Of a DNA stretch of 64,000 bases, positions 8,073-17,308 are shown one piece after another. Within the stretch, counting starts at the first letter, position 1, and the number at the start of each line of letters is the position of its first letter. The DNA is from an uncultured Clostridia bacterium. Its GTDB lineage: Bacteria > Bacillota > Clostridia > Christensenellales > UBA3700. A model generated the notes under the pieces. That model was not told where the DNA came from. It did not search any database and saw nothing but the letters and a program-made list of their open reading frames with translations. The stretch spans positions 62,001 through 126,000 of the forward strand of contig CAMXSN010000003.1 of NCBI GenBank assembly GCA_947246685.1. Reading direction: 5' to 3'. Position numbers and translations under genes: made by a program.

Positions 8073-11000
8073 TTAGCGATTCTTCATAGATCTTTGCTCT
8101 TTGAGGAAGTCTTGATACCTCTCTATCTGATCCTCTCTCAAATCTATCATCTCTTTTGCTGTTGCGTACGCTTGCGCATCTCCTATCGCTACTTCTGTCT
8201 CCTTAACTTTTACTTTCGTTCCGTCGCTTCCTGCGTTGCGTCTTATGTCTTTCAAATACTCGTCTTCCATCTTGAACAACGCTACCGTTACGTCTTTCTT
8301 TATCGTCAACTTCACTAACGGATTTACCGTCGACTGTCCCAATAAGATATTATACGTAGATCTCTTCTCCTTACACTTCTCTTTCTTCATTGCGTATTCT
8401 CTCAATCCGTCAAAGAACTTCTTCTGTTGCTTACTCAGTTTCTCATACGCTTCGTCGAGAGTAAGTCTAGGAGCTACTTCTTTCTTGGCTTTGGGAGCTA
8501 CCGCTACCGGTACTGCTTTCTCCACCACTTTCTCTACGATCTTTTCAACAGGTACTTCGACGCGAACTTCCTTTTCGACTATCTTCTCGACAGGCTTTTC
8601 CACTATCTTTTCTACGACTTGCGTCTCAACTTTCTTTTCTGCCGATAGCTCGAGTATCTTCTCCATTAGCTTTTCTTGATTGAGCAAAAGCTGTTTGATT
8701 GTGCTGTCAGTCTCTTCAGTCTTAGCCGCTACTCTTACTATTGTCTCGCCGTCTAAGGGTTGAGATTTTATCTCTTTAATAGTATCTTGCAATTCTTTTA
8801 TTAATTCTTCATTCAGATCAGCCGCCGCAACGAGTTTTTTATCATTACTTTGATCGCTCAATTTCTGCAAGAGCAGTTCGTGGGTACGCATAAGAGCTTC
8901 ATTGGATTGTATTAGTTTTTCCAACTTTTGTTCATTTTCCGATGCCTGTTGAGGAAGATACTGAGGCATTCCAGGCAGCATTGCCGATACGGCTTCTTTA
9001 AGTATTAGCCGCATTTCATCAGTGCTGATTGCTTGTTGCGCGTACGTAATATCCTGCGTTCCTTGAGCTCCGCCCTTACCGCCCAACATGCTCAAAATCA
9101 TCATTTTCATTTCTTCTTCTCTACGATGAGTTTCTTCGATTTTCGCCTGATCTTTTCTGCTCTCATACTCATCTTTGGCTTCGTCGAAATCGTTTATCGC
9201 CTTATTGCACATCAATCTCTCCACTATTGCAAAAATTATACTTAGCAAAGCAACCGCAATAAGCGTAGCCGCAACCGCAGTCCATCCGGTGACAGACATC
9301 CCCAAAAACAGTCCGGCAAAACATTCGCTCTTAAATTTTTTTGAAATAGTCTTTTTGATTTTTTTGCGTTTGCCGGCATTTTTAATGCCGCTGACCAAAC
9401 AAATGAATATAATTATAATACTTAGCGTTCCCGCTAATACCTGCCACAACGGTATCTTATCTACTGCCGCCAGCAATTCCTTCAAAATTGAACTGTCTAA
9501 CTCTTCGCCGGATTCCGGAATGGTAAAAATCTTTTCATTACTTACAGCAGGTTCGGTCAAAACTTCGCCGCTATCGTCTACAAACTCAAAATTAGCCGCA
9601 TATTCGTCTCCCAAAGTTGCCACTATCTTGTAAATTACTCCTCTTTTAAGATTTTCCTCTTTGACCTCTTGTCCTTGAGGATCGTAATAAACATATTGGA
9701 TTTTAATAAAATTTGCGATACCTTCGGGCACTTGAAAATACGGTTTCTCACCGGAAGTATTCCAAGCGGGCGGCAGCTTCATCTTATTGATTTTCAACGT
9801 TACTTCATACGCGCCGTCGCTTCCGTCTTCCCAACAATACAAACCGTCGTACTTGAACTTAAACTTGACAATATATTCGCCAGCTATTTTCATTTCCGAC
9901 GGAGACAATTCTATGTCGATATAGCTTTCAATTCCCGTAATACCAAAATCATATATGGTATGAGCAAGACCGTCATATGTAATTTCCGTTTTTTCAAAAG
10001 TCGGTCTATGCGTCATAGTTTTGCCGTCGCTCCAGCTGAATGCGATTTTAATTTTGCTACCTTCGCTGATAATTACGTTGCCTGCATATTCTTCTTTGAC
10101 CGCAACCTCTTTATAATACTCAACGTTGGGCAATAAATCAGCCGCGTCTACCAAATTGCCGTCTTTATCAATATATCTGTAATACAAATACCACTCGTAA
10201 TCTTCGTTATCTAAGATTGCGGATGAATTCATCCCTGCTTCCGTCCAATCGTTTATATTTAATTGCAAAGCCGACACCTCCACTAAATTGACCGGAGCGG
10301 GTCTTTCTTTCCAATTGAGATCGGAATTGTTTAATCCCGAATCTATGAGCGAAAATTCAACCATATATGCTCCGCTGTCTATGCAAACGAAACCGTCTAA
10401 AAGTATGTCGTTCCGCTTTACTTGTATACTTATATAATTTTCCCAACCATCCTCGATAATACCGAACAAATCAGCAAAACTGTGCTCCTTACCGTCGTAG
10501 AAATTCCAAGTTCCGTTGTATACGGGTTTTGGCAAAATACGCTTATCTATTTCCCATTTGAAACTCTCTTGCAAACCGCTCGGCATAACAACCGGATTGT
10601 AATTTGGATCTGAAAAATTGAGAGCATACGTCGCAGTATAACGACCGGCGCTACTCTGCGAAAATTCCCCGCTATACGTCACGGCTTGCTTTAATTCATC
10701 CGGCAGATTGATCAGCTTAACAAAATATTCCAATGGCAAGCCTTTGCTTCGCGTATAAATCAGCGCTTGCGTATAGGGCAACTCGTCGCCTTCGTTTCCT
10801 TCAGAATATCCCCACACAATTGCGCTTGTATCTATTTCTGCCTTTTCTATGACCAAAGTTATCATCGATTCGAATTCGGGCGCATTGTAGCATTCTTCGT
10901 CAAATTCAAAATTGAGCATTATATCGTATGCGCCGGCATTAGTCACACTCAACGATTCTACATTTTCTTCGTCCAATATATATCCAATCTGCAAGCCTGC

Positions 11001-14000
11001 AATATTCTCTCTGCCAAGAAGTTCAATATTGCGAGGATTACCGTCATATACAAATTCTCTTGCCTCAGTACCGTCTGCATTGAGCCATTTTTCCTGTCCA
11101 AAATCATACGTGGAGACCGTTTGGCTACCGTATTTATCCGTATGAGTATACTTCCACGTTAATCCATCTACGTCAAAATCTGCTTTGACGATTTCAAATT
11201 CAAACTCGTTGTTATCTATATAATTATTTTCTTGAAATCCAAACGTCAACAACGCCTGCACTCTGTATTTGCCGACTTTTGACGGGGGAACGCTACTGCC
11301 TTCCGATGCTCCTTCTTCAAAATAAAGAACTTCTATTCCTGCCAAAGTCACCCCACCTAGACTCTCGTCGATTGTAATCTTAGCTTCATAGGGAGAGCCC
11401 TTATACGGCAACTGCCGATTTGCCAAATCAATATGTAAACGCACAGGATATCTGTTCTGCCCTATTGTAAATGTATACACGTTATTCGCAAGTTCGTAAT
11501 TTATCGCATAACTATCCTTTAACGCAGCCACGGCCTTATAAGTATTCTCTTTGTTGACGTCAACTTCACTTGGATCGACTTCTTTTCCGTCTTCGTCATA
11601 ATATTTATAAATCACCATTTCATTGAGGTCCATTCCTGCGGAAACTGACAGGATAGGTAATTTATATATGCCGCTGCCAACTTCCTCGCCCGGGCGCCAA
11701 TTACAGTTGAGCGTAGCCTTACATATTTCCCAATCTATGCTAAACGGAAATTCTTCGCCTCCGTTAATATATGAATTTTGGTCCATCCTTACAGGAATAT
11801 AATAATTATCGGTGTCAGAAACATTAAAAGTAACCGTCGTCTTATATTTACCTGTGGGAATCTGATTGTTGCCGCTATACGTCACAGTTAAGCCAACGGG
11901 CAAGCTGCCTTCAAGTATTACGCTTTGAGCGGTCGTCTTGTAAGGTAGCGGATTAGAATAATTCCAAGTCAAACCGCTGATATCATATTTCGCTTTAATA
12001 ATTTTATAGGAAAGAGTAAACACTCCGCTGTAATCTTCAAAAGAATTGTCGTAATTAACTATATAGATTTTAACGCTGTAATTACCGACGTTTTTTGCCG
12101 TCACGTCTCCTTCGTAGCCGTTGATTCCTTTGCTCACGTCTATTTTAACGCCCAGCGCTCGGAGATTGCTTTCATCTACGTCTATCTTATAGTTTATTGC
12201 ATCATAGGTCAGTTCTAACGTTTGAGCCAGATCTGCCACAGGTATATTATTATATCTCCATTGAATATCATGCGCATCGAAATCTATCTTATTGCCGATA
12301 AGCGAAAAGGGTATCGATATCGGAGTAAGCTTATAATTGGAATTGTCTTTATTGTCTCCGTAAAGCTCTATATGCATAGTATAATTACCCTGTCTGATAT
12401 CTGCAGGCATATTAATTATTCTCTTTTTCCCCTCAACGACTTTATAATCTTCACCGTTGATATAGTCGTGCTTCTGATCGCTGTCGGAATCCATATAATA
12501 GATATATAATTCGGTAGTATCTTCGGCAAAACTGTTGCCGATTATCGTGACGGTAGGTCTCTCTCCGACTCTCCAAGTCCAATCGACAGCACTACATGAA
12601 GTAAGCAGCGTCAAAGGCGCCTTAGTTATCTCCACGTTTAACGTATATGAATGCGTTTCCCCCGAAGAATTTGCCCATTGCGTAGACTCGCCGTGATCTT
12701 TGAGCGACACGGTAACGGAATATTTTCCCGCTTTTTTTGCAATCAATCCTCCTTGCGAAAAAATCATTCCGTCCGACGGAGTTAACTCTACGTCATCGGA
12801 AAGCCCTGACAACTTAAACGTCCTATTAGTTCCGTTATATTCAATCACGCTTTGTCCTGAAATATCCGGTTTGACGACGTCTCTTTTGCTAACCTCGAAG
12901 TCTATATAATAATCTTCTCCGTCCAACTCGTAATTACATTCGTTGAGTAATCTTACCGTAGCTCTGTATTCACCAGTCTGCGTAGGATAATTATCGGAAC
13001 TATACCCCTTTCCATCGATACTCTCGTATGAAAAGCCGAATTGAGGCGCCCTATCGCCCACGTCTCCTCCGAAAATCGCTCCCTCTTTCGCCTTTGCGAC
13101 AGGGATATTATCGGTATTCAATGCAACGTCTACCCCTATCTTTTTCTTAGTTATGGCAAAATCGAAATGACGAGTCCATTCGTCTTCGTCTGCCCCTATA
13201 TCTCCGCTGAATTTAGTTTCGTCATTTCTCATATCGGGTTTTATTACAGCTTTAACTCGACTTACTCCCGCATTTATCATATCCGCAGACTCCGAATAAT
13301 CTACATCCATTATTTCAGGATCATACCACGCTTTTTGCTCTTCTGACACGTCGGCAAGGGTCATCGGCAGTCCCGTATACACTGCGCTAACTTTATTCGG
13401 GCATTGGGAAGCTAATTTTTTAGGTGTAATTTGAGCGTCAACAGTCGCGCTGATCTGCATTCTTGACGCATATCCCGTAGCAGACGTTACGACGCAATAA
13501 TATCCGTAATTATGAATAAACGGTTTGTCCTCTTCCGACTCGTTTCTGTGTACCGTTTCGAACTCAAAAGTTTTTGTAAACAATTTATTATAAGAGGTGC
13601 TGCTCATTATTGCATTTTCTATCCAATATTCGTTTGTATCCTTGTCTTTGCTGTTAGCAGTATTAAAAGGCAAATCCACTCCGTTTGCGCTATATAAATT
13701 TTCTGCATTCAAAGGAACGCCGGAACTAATTTCCTGACTTCCGTAATCATATAATTTTGCATATATTCCCGCTGTGCCGTTAGAAGCTACTTTCTTCATA
13801 GTATAAGTGATTGTATATTTGACCGAGTATTCCGTTAAAGCCGGCACTATCAGTTGCGTATGAAAATCCAAATATGCATTCTTACTGTTTTTATTGCTTG
13901 ACGTCGTGTTAAGCGTAAGTTTATTATCTGCCTCTACTATCGACGCCTTTATATAAGCGTTAGTTGGCAAAACATTTAGTTCTGACCAAGCTTTTGCGGA

Positions 14001-14222
14001 TACGGTTCCCCCCGCTTTAGTATAGAACCTTGCGGTCCCCGCATGGATCGTGGGCATATTGACAGCCAAACCGTCAACTGCCAACAAAGATATTTCTTTG
14101 CCGACGCTAATATCATATTTATTACATTCCGCCAAATCGCCAACTGACAAAAATACAGCGCTAAATAATACAATCAATAAAACTGCTAAAATAAAAAAAG
14201 TTTTCCCTATAGTTCTTTTCAT
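8073..14222 (-). CDS. Giant repeat-rich surface protein with cytoplasmic coiled coil
   Basis: About 2049 residues from ATG 14222; an in-frame TTG at 14231 is the alternative, and AGGAAG sits 3 bases before the TTG and 12 before the ATG. A signal peptide or anchor fills the first 30 residues. Residues of about 100-1570 are a string of beta-rich units of roughly 75-130 residues, many with W-x-Y near the start, a Y-x-G/YDG turn and a G-K/E-Y-x-V/A strand, resembling MBG or Ig-like domains of adhesins. Two hydrophobic segments lie near 1588-1612 and 1635-1673. Then follow a charged coiled coil (about 1677-1900), a VEKIVEKPVEK-type heptad run and a distinct C-terminal region (about 1925-2052: LTLDEAYEKL, QKKFFDGLREYA, FKMEDEYLKDIRR). 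It probably spans the envelope, with adhesion outside and assembly inside. The function is unknown. Confidence 0.7.
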   Translation of the reverse strand: MKRTIGKTFFILAVLLIVLFSAVFLSVGDLAECNKYDISVGKEISLLAVDGLAVNMPTIHAGTARFYTKAGGTVSAKAWSELNVLPTNAYIKASIVEADNKLTLNTTSSNKNSKNAYLDFHTQLIVPALTEYSVKYTITYTMKKVASNGTAGIYAKLYDYGSQEISSGVPLNAENLYSANGVDLPFNTANSKDKDTNEYWIENAIMSSTSYNKLFTKTFEFETVHRNESEEDKPFIHNYGYYCVVTSATGYASRMQISATVDAQITPKKLASQCPNKVSAVYTGLPMTLADVSEEQKAWYDPEIMDVDYSESADMINAGVSRVKAVIKPDMRNDETKFSGDIGADEDEWTRHFDFAITKKKIGVDVALNTDNIPVAKAKEGAIFGGDVGDRAPQFGFSYESIDGKGYSSDNYPTQTGEYRATVRLLNECNYELDGEDYYIDFEVSKRDVVKPDISGQSVIEYNGTNRTFKLSGLSDDVELTPSDGMIFSQGGLIAKKAGKYSVTVSLKDHGESTQWANSSGETHSYTLNVEITKAPLTLLTSCSAVDWTWRVGERPTVTIIGNSFAEDTTELYIYYMDSDSDQKHDYINGEDYKVVEGKKRIINMPADIRQGNYTMHIELYGDNKDNSNYKLTPISIPFSLIGNKIDFDAHDIQWRYNNIPVADLAQTLELTYDAINYKIDVDESNLRALGVKIDVSKGINGYEGDVTAKNVGNYSVKIYIVNYDNSFEDYSGVFTLSYKIIKAKYDISGLTWNYSNPLPYKTTAQSVILEGSLPVGLTVTYSGNNQIPTGKYKTTVTFNVSDTDNYYIPVRMDQNSYINGGEEFPFSIDWEICKATLNCNWRPGEEVGSGIYKLPILSVSAGMDLNEMVIYKYYDEDGKEVDPSEVDVNKENTYKAVAALKDSYAINYELANNVYTFTIGQNRYPVRLHIDLANRQLPYKGSPYEAKITIDESLGGVTLAGIEVLYFEEGASEGSSVPPSKVGKYRVQALLTFGFQENNYIDNNEFEFEIVKADFDVDGLTWKYTHTDKYGSQTVSTYDFGQEKWLNADGTEAREFVYDGNPRNIELLGRENIAGLQIGYILDEENVESLSVTNAGAYDIMLNFEFDEECYNAPEFESMITLVIEKAEIDTSAIVWGYSEGNEGDELPYTQALIYTRSKGLPLEYFVKLINLPDELKQAVTYSGEFSQSSAGRYTATYALNFSDPNYNPVVMPSGLQESFKWEIDKRILPKPVYNGTWNFYDGKEHSFADLFGIIEDGWENYISIQVKRNDILLDGFVCIDSGAYMVEFSLIDSGLNNSDLNWKERPAPVNLVEVSALQLNINDWTEAGMNSSAILDNEDYEWYLYYRYIDKDGNLVDAADLLPNVEYYKEVAVKEEYAGNVIISEGSKIKIAFSWSDGKTMTHRPTFEKTEITYDGLAHTIYDFGITGIESYIDIELSPSEMKIAGEYIVKFKFKYDGLYCWEDGSDGAYEVTLKINKMKLPPAWNTSGEKPYFQVPEGIANFIKIQYVYYDPQGQEVKEENLKRGVIYKIVATLGDEYAANFEFVDDSGEVLTEPAVSNEKIFTIPESGEELDSSILKELLAAVDKIPLWQVLAGTLSIIIIFICLVSGIKNAGKRKKIKKTISKKFKSECFAGLFLGMSVTGWTAVAATLIAVALLSIIFAIVERLMCNKAINDFDEAKDEYESRKDQAKIEETHRREEEMKMMILSMLGGKGGAQGTQDITYAQQAISTDEMRLILKEAVSAMLPGMPQYLPQQASENEQKLEKLIQSNEALMRTHELLLQKLSDQSNDKKLVAAADLNEELIKELQDTIKEIKSQPLDGETIVRVAAKTEETDSTIKQLLLNQEKLMEKILELSAEKKVETQVVEKIVEKPVEKIVEKEVRVEVPVEKIVEKVVEKAVPVAVAPKAKKEVAPRLTLDEAYEKLSKQQKKFFDGLREYAMKKEKCKEKRSTYNILLGQSTVNPLVKLTIKKDVTVALFKMEDEYLKDIRRNAGSDGTKVKVKETEVAIGDAQAYATAKEMIDLREDQIERYQDFLKEQRSMKNR

Positions 14223-14270
14223 ATAATTCAATTACTTCCTATATTAAATATTCTGTTATTATTGACTTCC

Positions 14271-14290
14271 AAAAAATGTATACATTTTTT
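14271..14290. promoter_or_regulatory. Perfect 20-bp palindrome, candidate operator
   Basis: AAAAAATGTATACATTTTTT is a perfect palindrome 49 bases before the giant gene's ATG. A related site, GGAAATGTATACTTTTTTGG, lies at 14378-14397. Paired TGTATAC-centred sites in a divergent promoter region look like binding sites for a dimeric repressor; the regulator is not in the window as far as I can tell. Confidence 0.5.
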
Positions 14291-14302
14291 GACCTATTGC
14301 AT

Positions 14303-14331
14303 TTGCATAAAAAATATTGATATAGTATAAT
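14303..14331 (+). promoter_or_regulatory. Upstream promoter-like element
   Basis: TTGCAT (14303-14308) and TATAAT (14326-14331) are 17 bases apart on the plus strand. It would give a leader of over 320 bases to beta-mannosidase, so it may instead serve an unseen transcript. Confidence 0.4.
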
Positions 14332-14602
14332 AAATTTGTATATAATTTTCTTGATTACGGACAATTCACTGCAGTCGGGAAATGTATACTTTTTTGGAAA
14401 TATGTAGAATTTTAATGCAATTTATAAAAAACCAGTAGATTTCTACTACATCAAAGCAGTAAAACAATATTACAATACAAAGAATACCATGCTCTTTGTT
14501 ATCTCGTTCTAACTAGCCCGCTTTTGCACGCTATTAATTTCTTCGTCAAATTTCCAATTTCGCGAATCTGATTTAAGCGCGCTCTCTACCGTTTATTTGA
14601 TA

Positions 14603-14631
14603 TTGACTTGACGCGCAAAAAATGGTAAAAT
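14603..14631 (+). promoter_or_regulatory. Promoter of beta-mannosidase
   Basis: TTGACT (14603-14608) and TAAAAT (14626-14631) are separated by 17 bases, 30 bases before the ATG at 14661. Confidence 0.65.
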
Positions 14632-14660
14632 AAGAATAATTATATATAAAGAGGTTGATT

Positions 14661-17192
14661 ATGAAATTCTCACTTAACGGACAATGGTCTTTCAAAAAGA
14701 CCGGAGTAGAAAAAACTTATCAGGCGACCGTACCCGGAGACGTATTTTCCGATCTGCTGAAAAATGATTTAATCCCCGATCCGCTCATCGGACTCAATGA
14801 AAAACTCGTGCAATGGGTGGGACCTTGCGATTGGGAATACTCCAGAAATTTTGACGTGACCGGCGAGATGCTAAATTGCGACTACGTGCAGCTGAACTGC
14901 GAAATGCTCGACACTCTGGCAGACGTATACGTCAACGAAAAGTCCGTCGCAAGCGTTAAAAATATCAACAGACATTATGCGTGGGATATTAAGCATCTTC
15001 TCAAAGAAGGCGAAAACTCGATACGCATTCTCTTTAGATCTCCATTGCTATATATTGCAAATAAGCAAAAGCGTCACCCTCTGCCCAACAGCACTTTGGG
15101 AGAAGCCGGCTCTTGCTATATCAGAAAAGCTCCCTATCACTTCGGTTGGGATTGGGGACCGCATCTATTAACTTGCGGAATCTCCGGCGATATATATCTC
15201 GAATGCTTTGATGTTTGTAAAATTACGCGCGTGGACGTCAAACAAACTCATTCTACAGAAAAAGTAGCTTTGGATATAAAAACATGCGTTTCTGACTGCG
15301 ATCAAGACGTGTCGTATAAATACGAGCTGTCGCTCGACGGAGAGACCGTATGCGCTGCAGACGGCGGAGATTCAATCACGTTAGACGTAGAAAATCCCAA
15401 GCTTTGGTGGTGCAACAACATGGGAGAACAACCGCTGTACGAGCTGAAGATATCTGCGTATTCTCAACAGGAAAAGCAAGTTGCGCAAAAAACTATCAAA
15501 ATTGGATTGCGAGAACTTGTGCTTGACAACAATCCCGACGATATCGGAAGAAATTTCTGCTTTTACATCAACGGCAGACGCATATTCGCGCGCGGCGCCA
15601 ATTGGATTCCCGCAGACAGTTTTATCAACAACGTCAGCGACGAAAAGCTGTGGGATTTGCTCTATAAAGCCAAAGCGTGCAATATGAATATGATAAGAGT
15701 TTGGGGCGGCGGATATTATGAAAGCAACAGATTCTACGATATGTGCGACAGACTTGGCATATTGGTATGGCAGGATTGCAATTTTGCCTGCTCGCCGTAT
15801 CCTTTCCACGAAAAAGAATTCGTAGACGAATGTCTGAGCGAGCTGACGGACAACGTGCTTAGGATCAAAAACCACGCCTGTCTGTGCCTATGGGCGGGAA
15901 ACAACGAAATCGAATCGATGTCTATGGCATGGCTCAACCGCAAAGACGTGATAAAGGACTGCGGAGAGTTTTTCTATAAGACGCTGCCTGAGCATATGGC
16001 AACGCTAGACGACAACACGCCTTATTGGGCGTGCACCCCTTCAAGCGGAGAGTACATGAAAAAAATCAACAGCGCCGATTACGGAGACACTCACCTGTGG
16101 CACGTATGGCACGGACTGCGAAAGTTGGAGTATTACCGCGACGTCAATACCAGATTCTGCAGCGAATTCGGCATAGAATCTCTTCCCTCGCTCAACGCAA
16201 TAGACCTGTTCCGCGACGGACATGAATATACAGGCACGAATTCCCCTCTCGCCAAAGCCCATCAGAAATGTATAGGCGGCAACGGTAAGATAAAATACTA
16301 TATGCTCTCGAAGTTCTGGACGCCCAAACACTTCGAAGACACGGTATATCTGTCTCAGCTGACGCAGGCTTTGTGCGTAAAGAACGCGACGGAAGGCTGG
16401 CGAGTCAAGAAAAACCGTTGCAACGGGGCTCTGTATTGGCAATACAACGATTGCTGGGGCGTCAATTCTTGGTCGGGCATGGACTATTACGGAAATATGA
16501 AGGCCTTGCAGTATATGGCTAGACGCTTCAATCAAAACATAGCGCTGTCCTTGCAAATCAAAGATAAAAACAGCGTGATATACATAATCAACGACGAAGC
16601 CCAGTCTCGCAAGATTAAGATAAAATACGGCATCTGCAGATACGACGGCGAAATTGTATACACTATGACAAATACGTTGCTGGTCGAAGGAGACAACGTG
16701 GGCAAAGCCGCGGAATTCGATCTCAAAACTATATTGAAAAAGAAAAACAAACTCAACAGCTGTTATCTCTTTGCGGTGGCATACTCCGAAGACGGAAATA
16801 TCCTCAGCATGGAAACTCTGCCGCTGACCAACGAAAACAAAGCCAAACTGCCGAAAGCCAATATAGATTACAATATAAAGACTCGGGACAGTCAGGTCGA
16901 GATAGAACTGTCCGCCGACAGTTACGCAAGATACGTGGAGATAAGACTCAAAGGCCACAACACCATGCTTTCGGACAACTACTTCGATATGCTTGCTCAT
17001 CAGAAAAAGATAGTTACTTTCGAGTTGCCTGACGGCGAAGACAGCCAAAGCATATTGAATAAAATAGAGGTTCGCTCGCTGTGCGACGTGCAGAAAAAAT
17101 ATACTTTTGCCAGAGACAGGCTTACAAAACTAAGCATATTCCTCAACCCCGTCAATCTTGCAAACTACGTCGCAAGAACGTTCGACAAATAA
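14661..17192 (+). CDS. Beta-mannosidase, glycoside hydrolase family 2
   Basis: This 843-residue GH2 enzyme releases beta-linked mannose from the non-reducing end of oligosaccharides, such as the Man-beta-1,4-GlcNAc core of N-glycans or mannan fragments. An N-terminal jelly-roll sugar-binding domain (1-180) is followed by an Ig-like domain and a TIM barrel from about residue 300. There FYINGRRIFARGANWIPAD and VWGGGYYE are strongly beta-mannosidase-like. The acid/base glutamate is in WAGNNE and the nucleophile glutamate is in FCSEFGIES. C-terminal beta domains complete the usual length. There is no signal peptide, so it should act in the cytoplasm on imported oligosaccharides. ATG 14661 is preferred over the in-frame TTG at 14655 because GAGG sits 6 bases before it. 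Confidence 0.9.
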   Translation: MKFSLNGQWSFKKTGVEKTYQATVPGDVFSDLLKNDLIPDPLIGLNEKLVQWVGPCDWEYSRNFDVTGEMLNCDYVQLNCEMLDTLADVYVNEKSVASVKNINRHYAWDIKHLLKEGENSIRILFRSPLLYIANKQKRHPLPNSTLGEAGSCYIRKAPYHFGWDWGPHLLTCGISGDIYLECFDVCKITRVDVKQTHSTEKVALDIKTCVSDCDQDVSYKYELSLDGETVCAADGGDSITLDVENPKLWWCNNMGEQPLYELKISAYSQQEKQVAQKTIKIGLRELVLDNNPDDIGRNFCFYINGRRIFARGANWIPADSFINNVSDEKLWDLLYKAKACNMNMIRVWGGGYYESNRFYDMCDRLGILVWQDCNFACSPYPFHEKEFVDECLSELTDNVLRIKNHACLCLWAGNNEIESMSMAWLNRKDVIKDCGEFFYKTLPEHMATLDDNTPYWACTPSSGEYMKKINSADYGDTHLWHVWHGLRKLEYYRDVNTRFCSEFGIESLPSLNAIDLFRDGHEYTGTNSPLAKAHQKCIGGNGKIKYYMLSKFWTPKHFEDTVYLSQLTQALCVKNATEGWRVKKNRCNGALYWQYNDCWGVNSWSGMDYYGNMKALQYMARRFNQNIALSLQIKDKNSVIYIINDEAQSRKIKIKYGICRYDGEIVYTMTNTLLVEGDNVGKAAEFDLKTILKKKNKLNSCYLFAVAYSEDGNILSMETLPLTNENKAKLPKANIDYNIKTRDSQVEIELSADSYARYVEIRLKGHNTMLSDNYFDMLAHQKKIVTFELPDGEDSQSILNKIEVRSLCDVQKKYTFARDRLTKLSIFLNPVNLANYVARTFDK

Positions 17193-17209
17193 GAACAACA
17201 CATAATGCA

Positions 17210-17242
17210 AAGCCGCTTCGACCAACGCGAAGCGGCTTTTTT
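17210..17242 (+). terminator. Terminator of beta-mannosidase
   Basis: An 11-bp perfect stem (17210-17220 with 17228-17238) has a 7-base loop and a T run. Confidence 0.9.
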
Positions 17243-17308
17243 ACAACTTTAGCAGCAGATTGAGCTATTGCGCGTATATTTTCTGCGACATTTAGCAATA
17301 ACTCAAAT

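Larger units (their letters stand above)
14223..14660. other. Divergent intergenic control region
   Basis: This 438-base AT-rich region separates the giant surface-protein gene (minus) from beta-mannosidase (plus). It holds a 20-bp palindrome, a related second site, and two sigma-A-like promoters facing the plus strand, all listed separately. No reading frame or RNA gene is evident in 14400-14600. Confidence 0.6.

Noticed and set aside
17243..17308. Sigma-G promoter before gerA
   Set aside because: A CATTTA-like -10 can be drawn, but spacing and -35 do not match the forespore consensus well enough to report.
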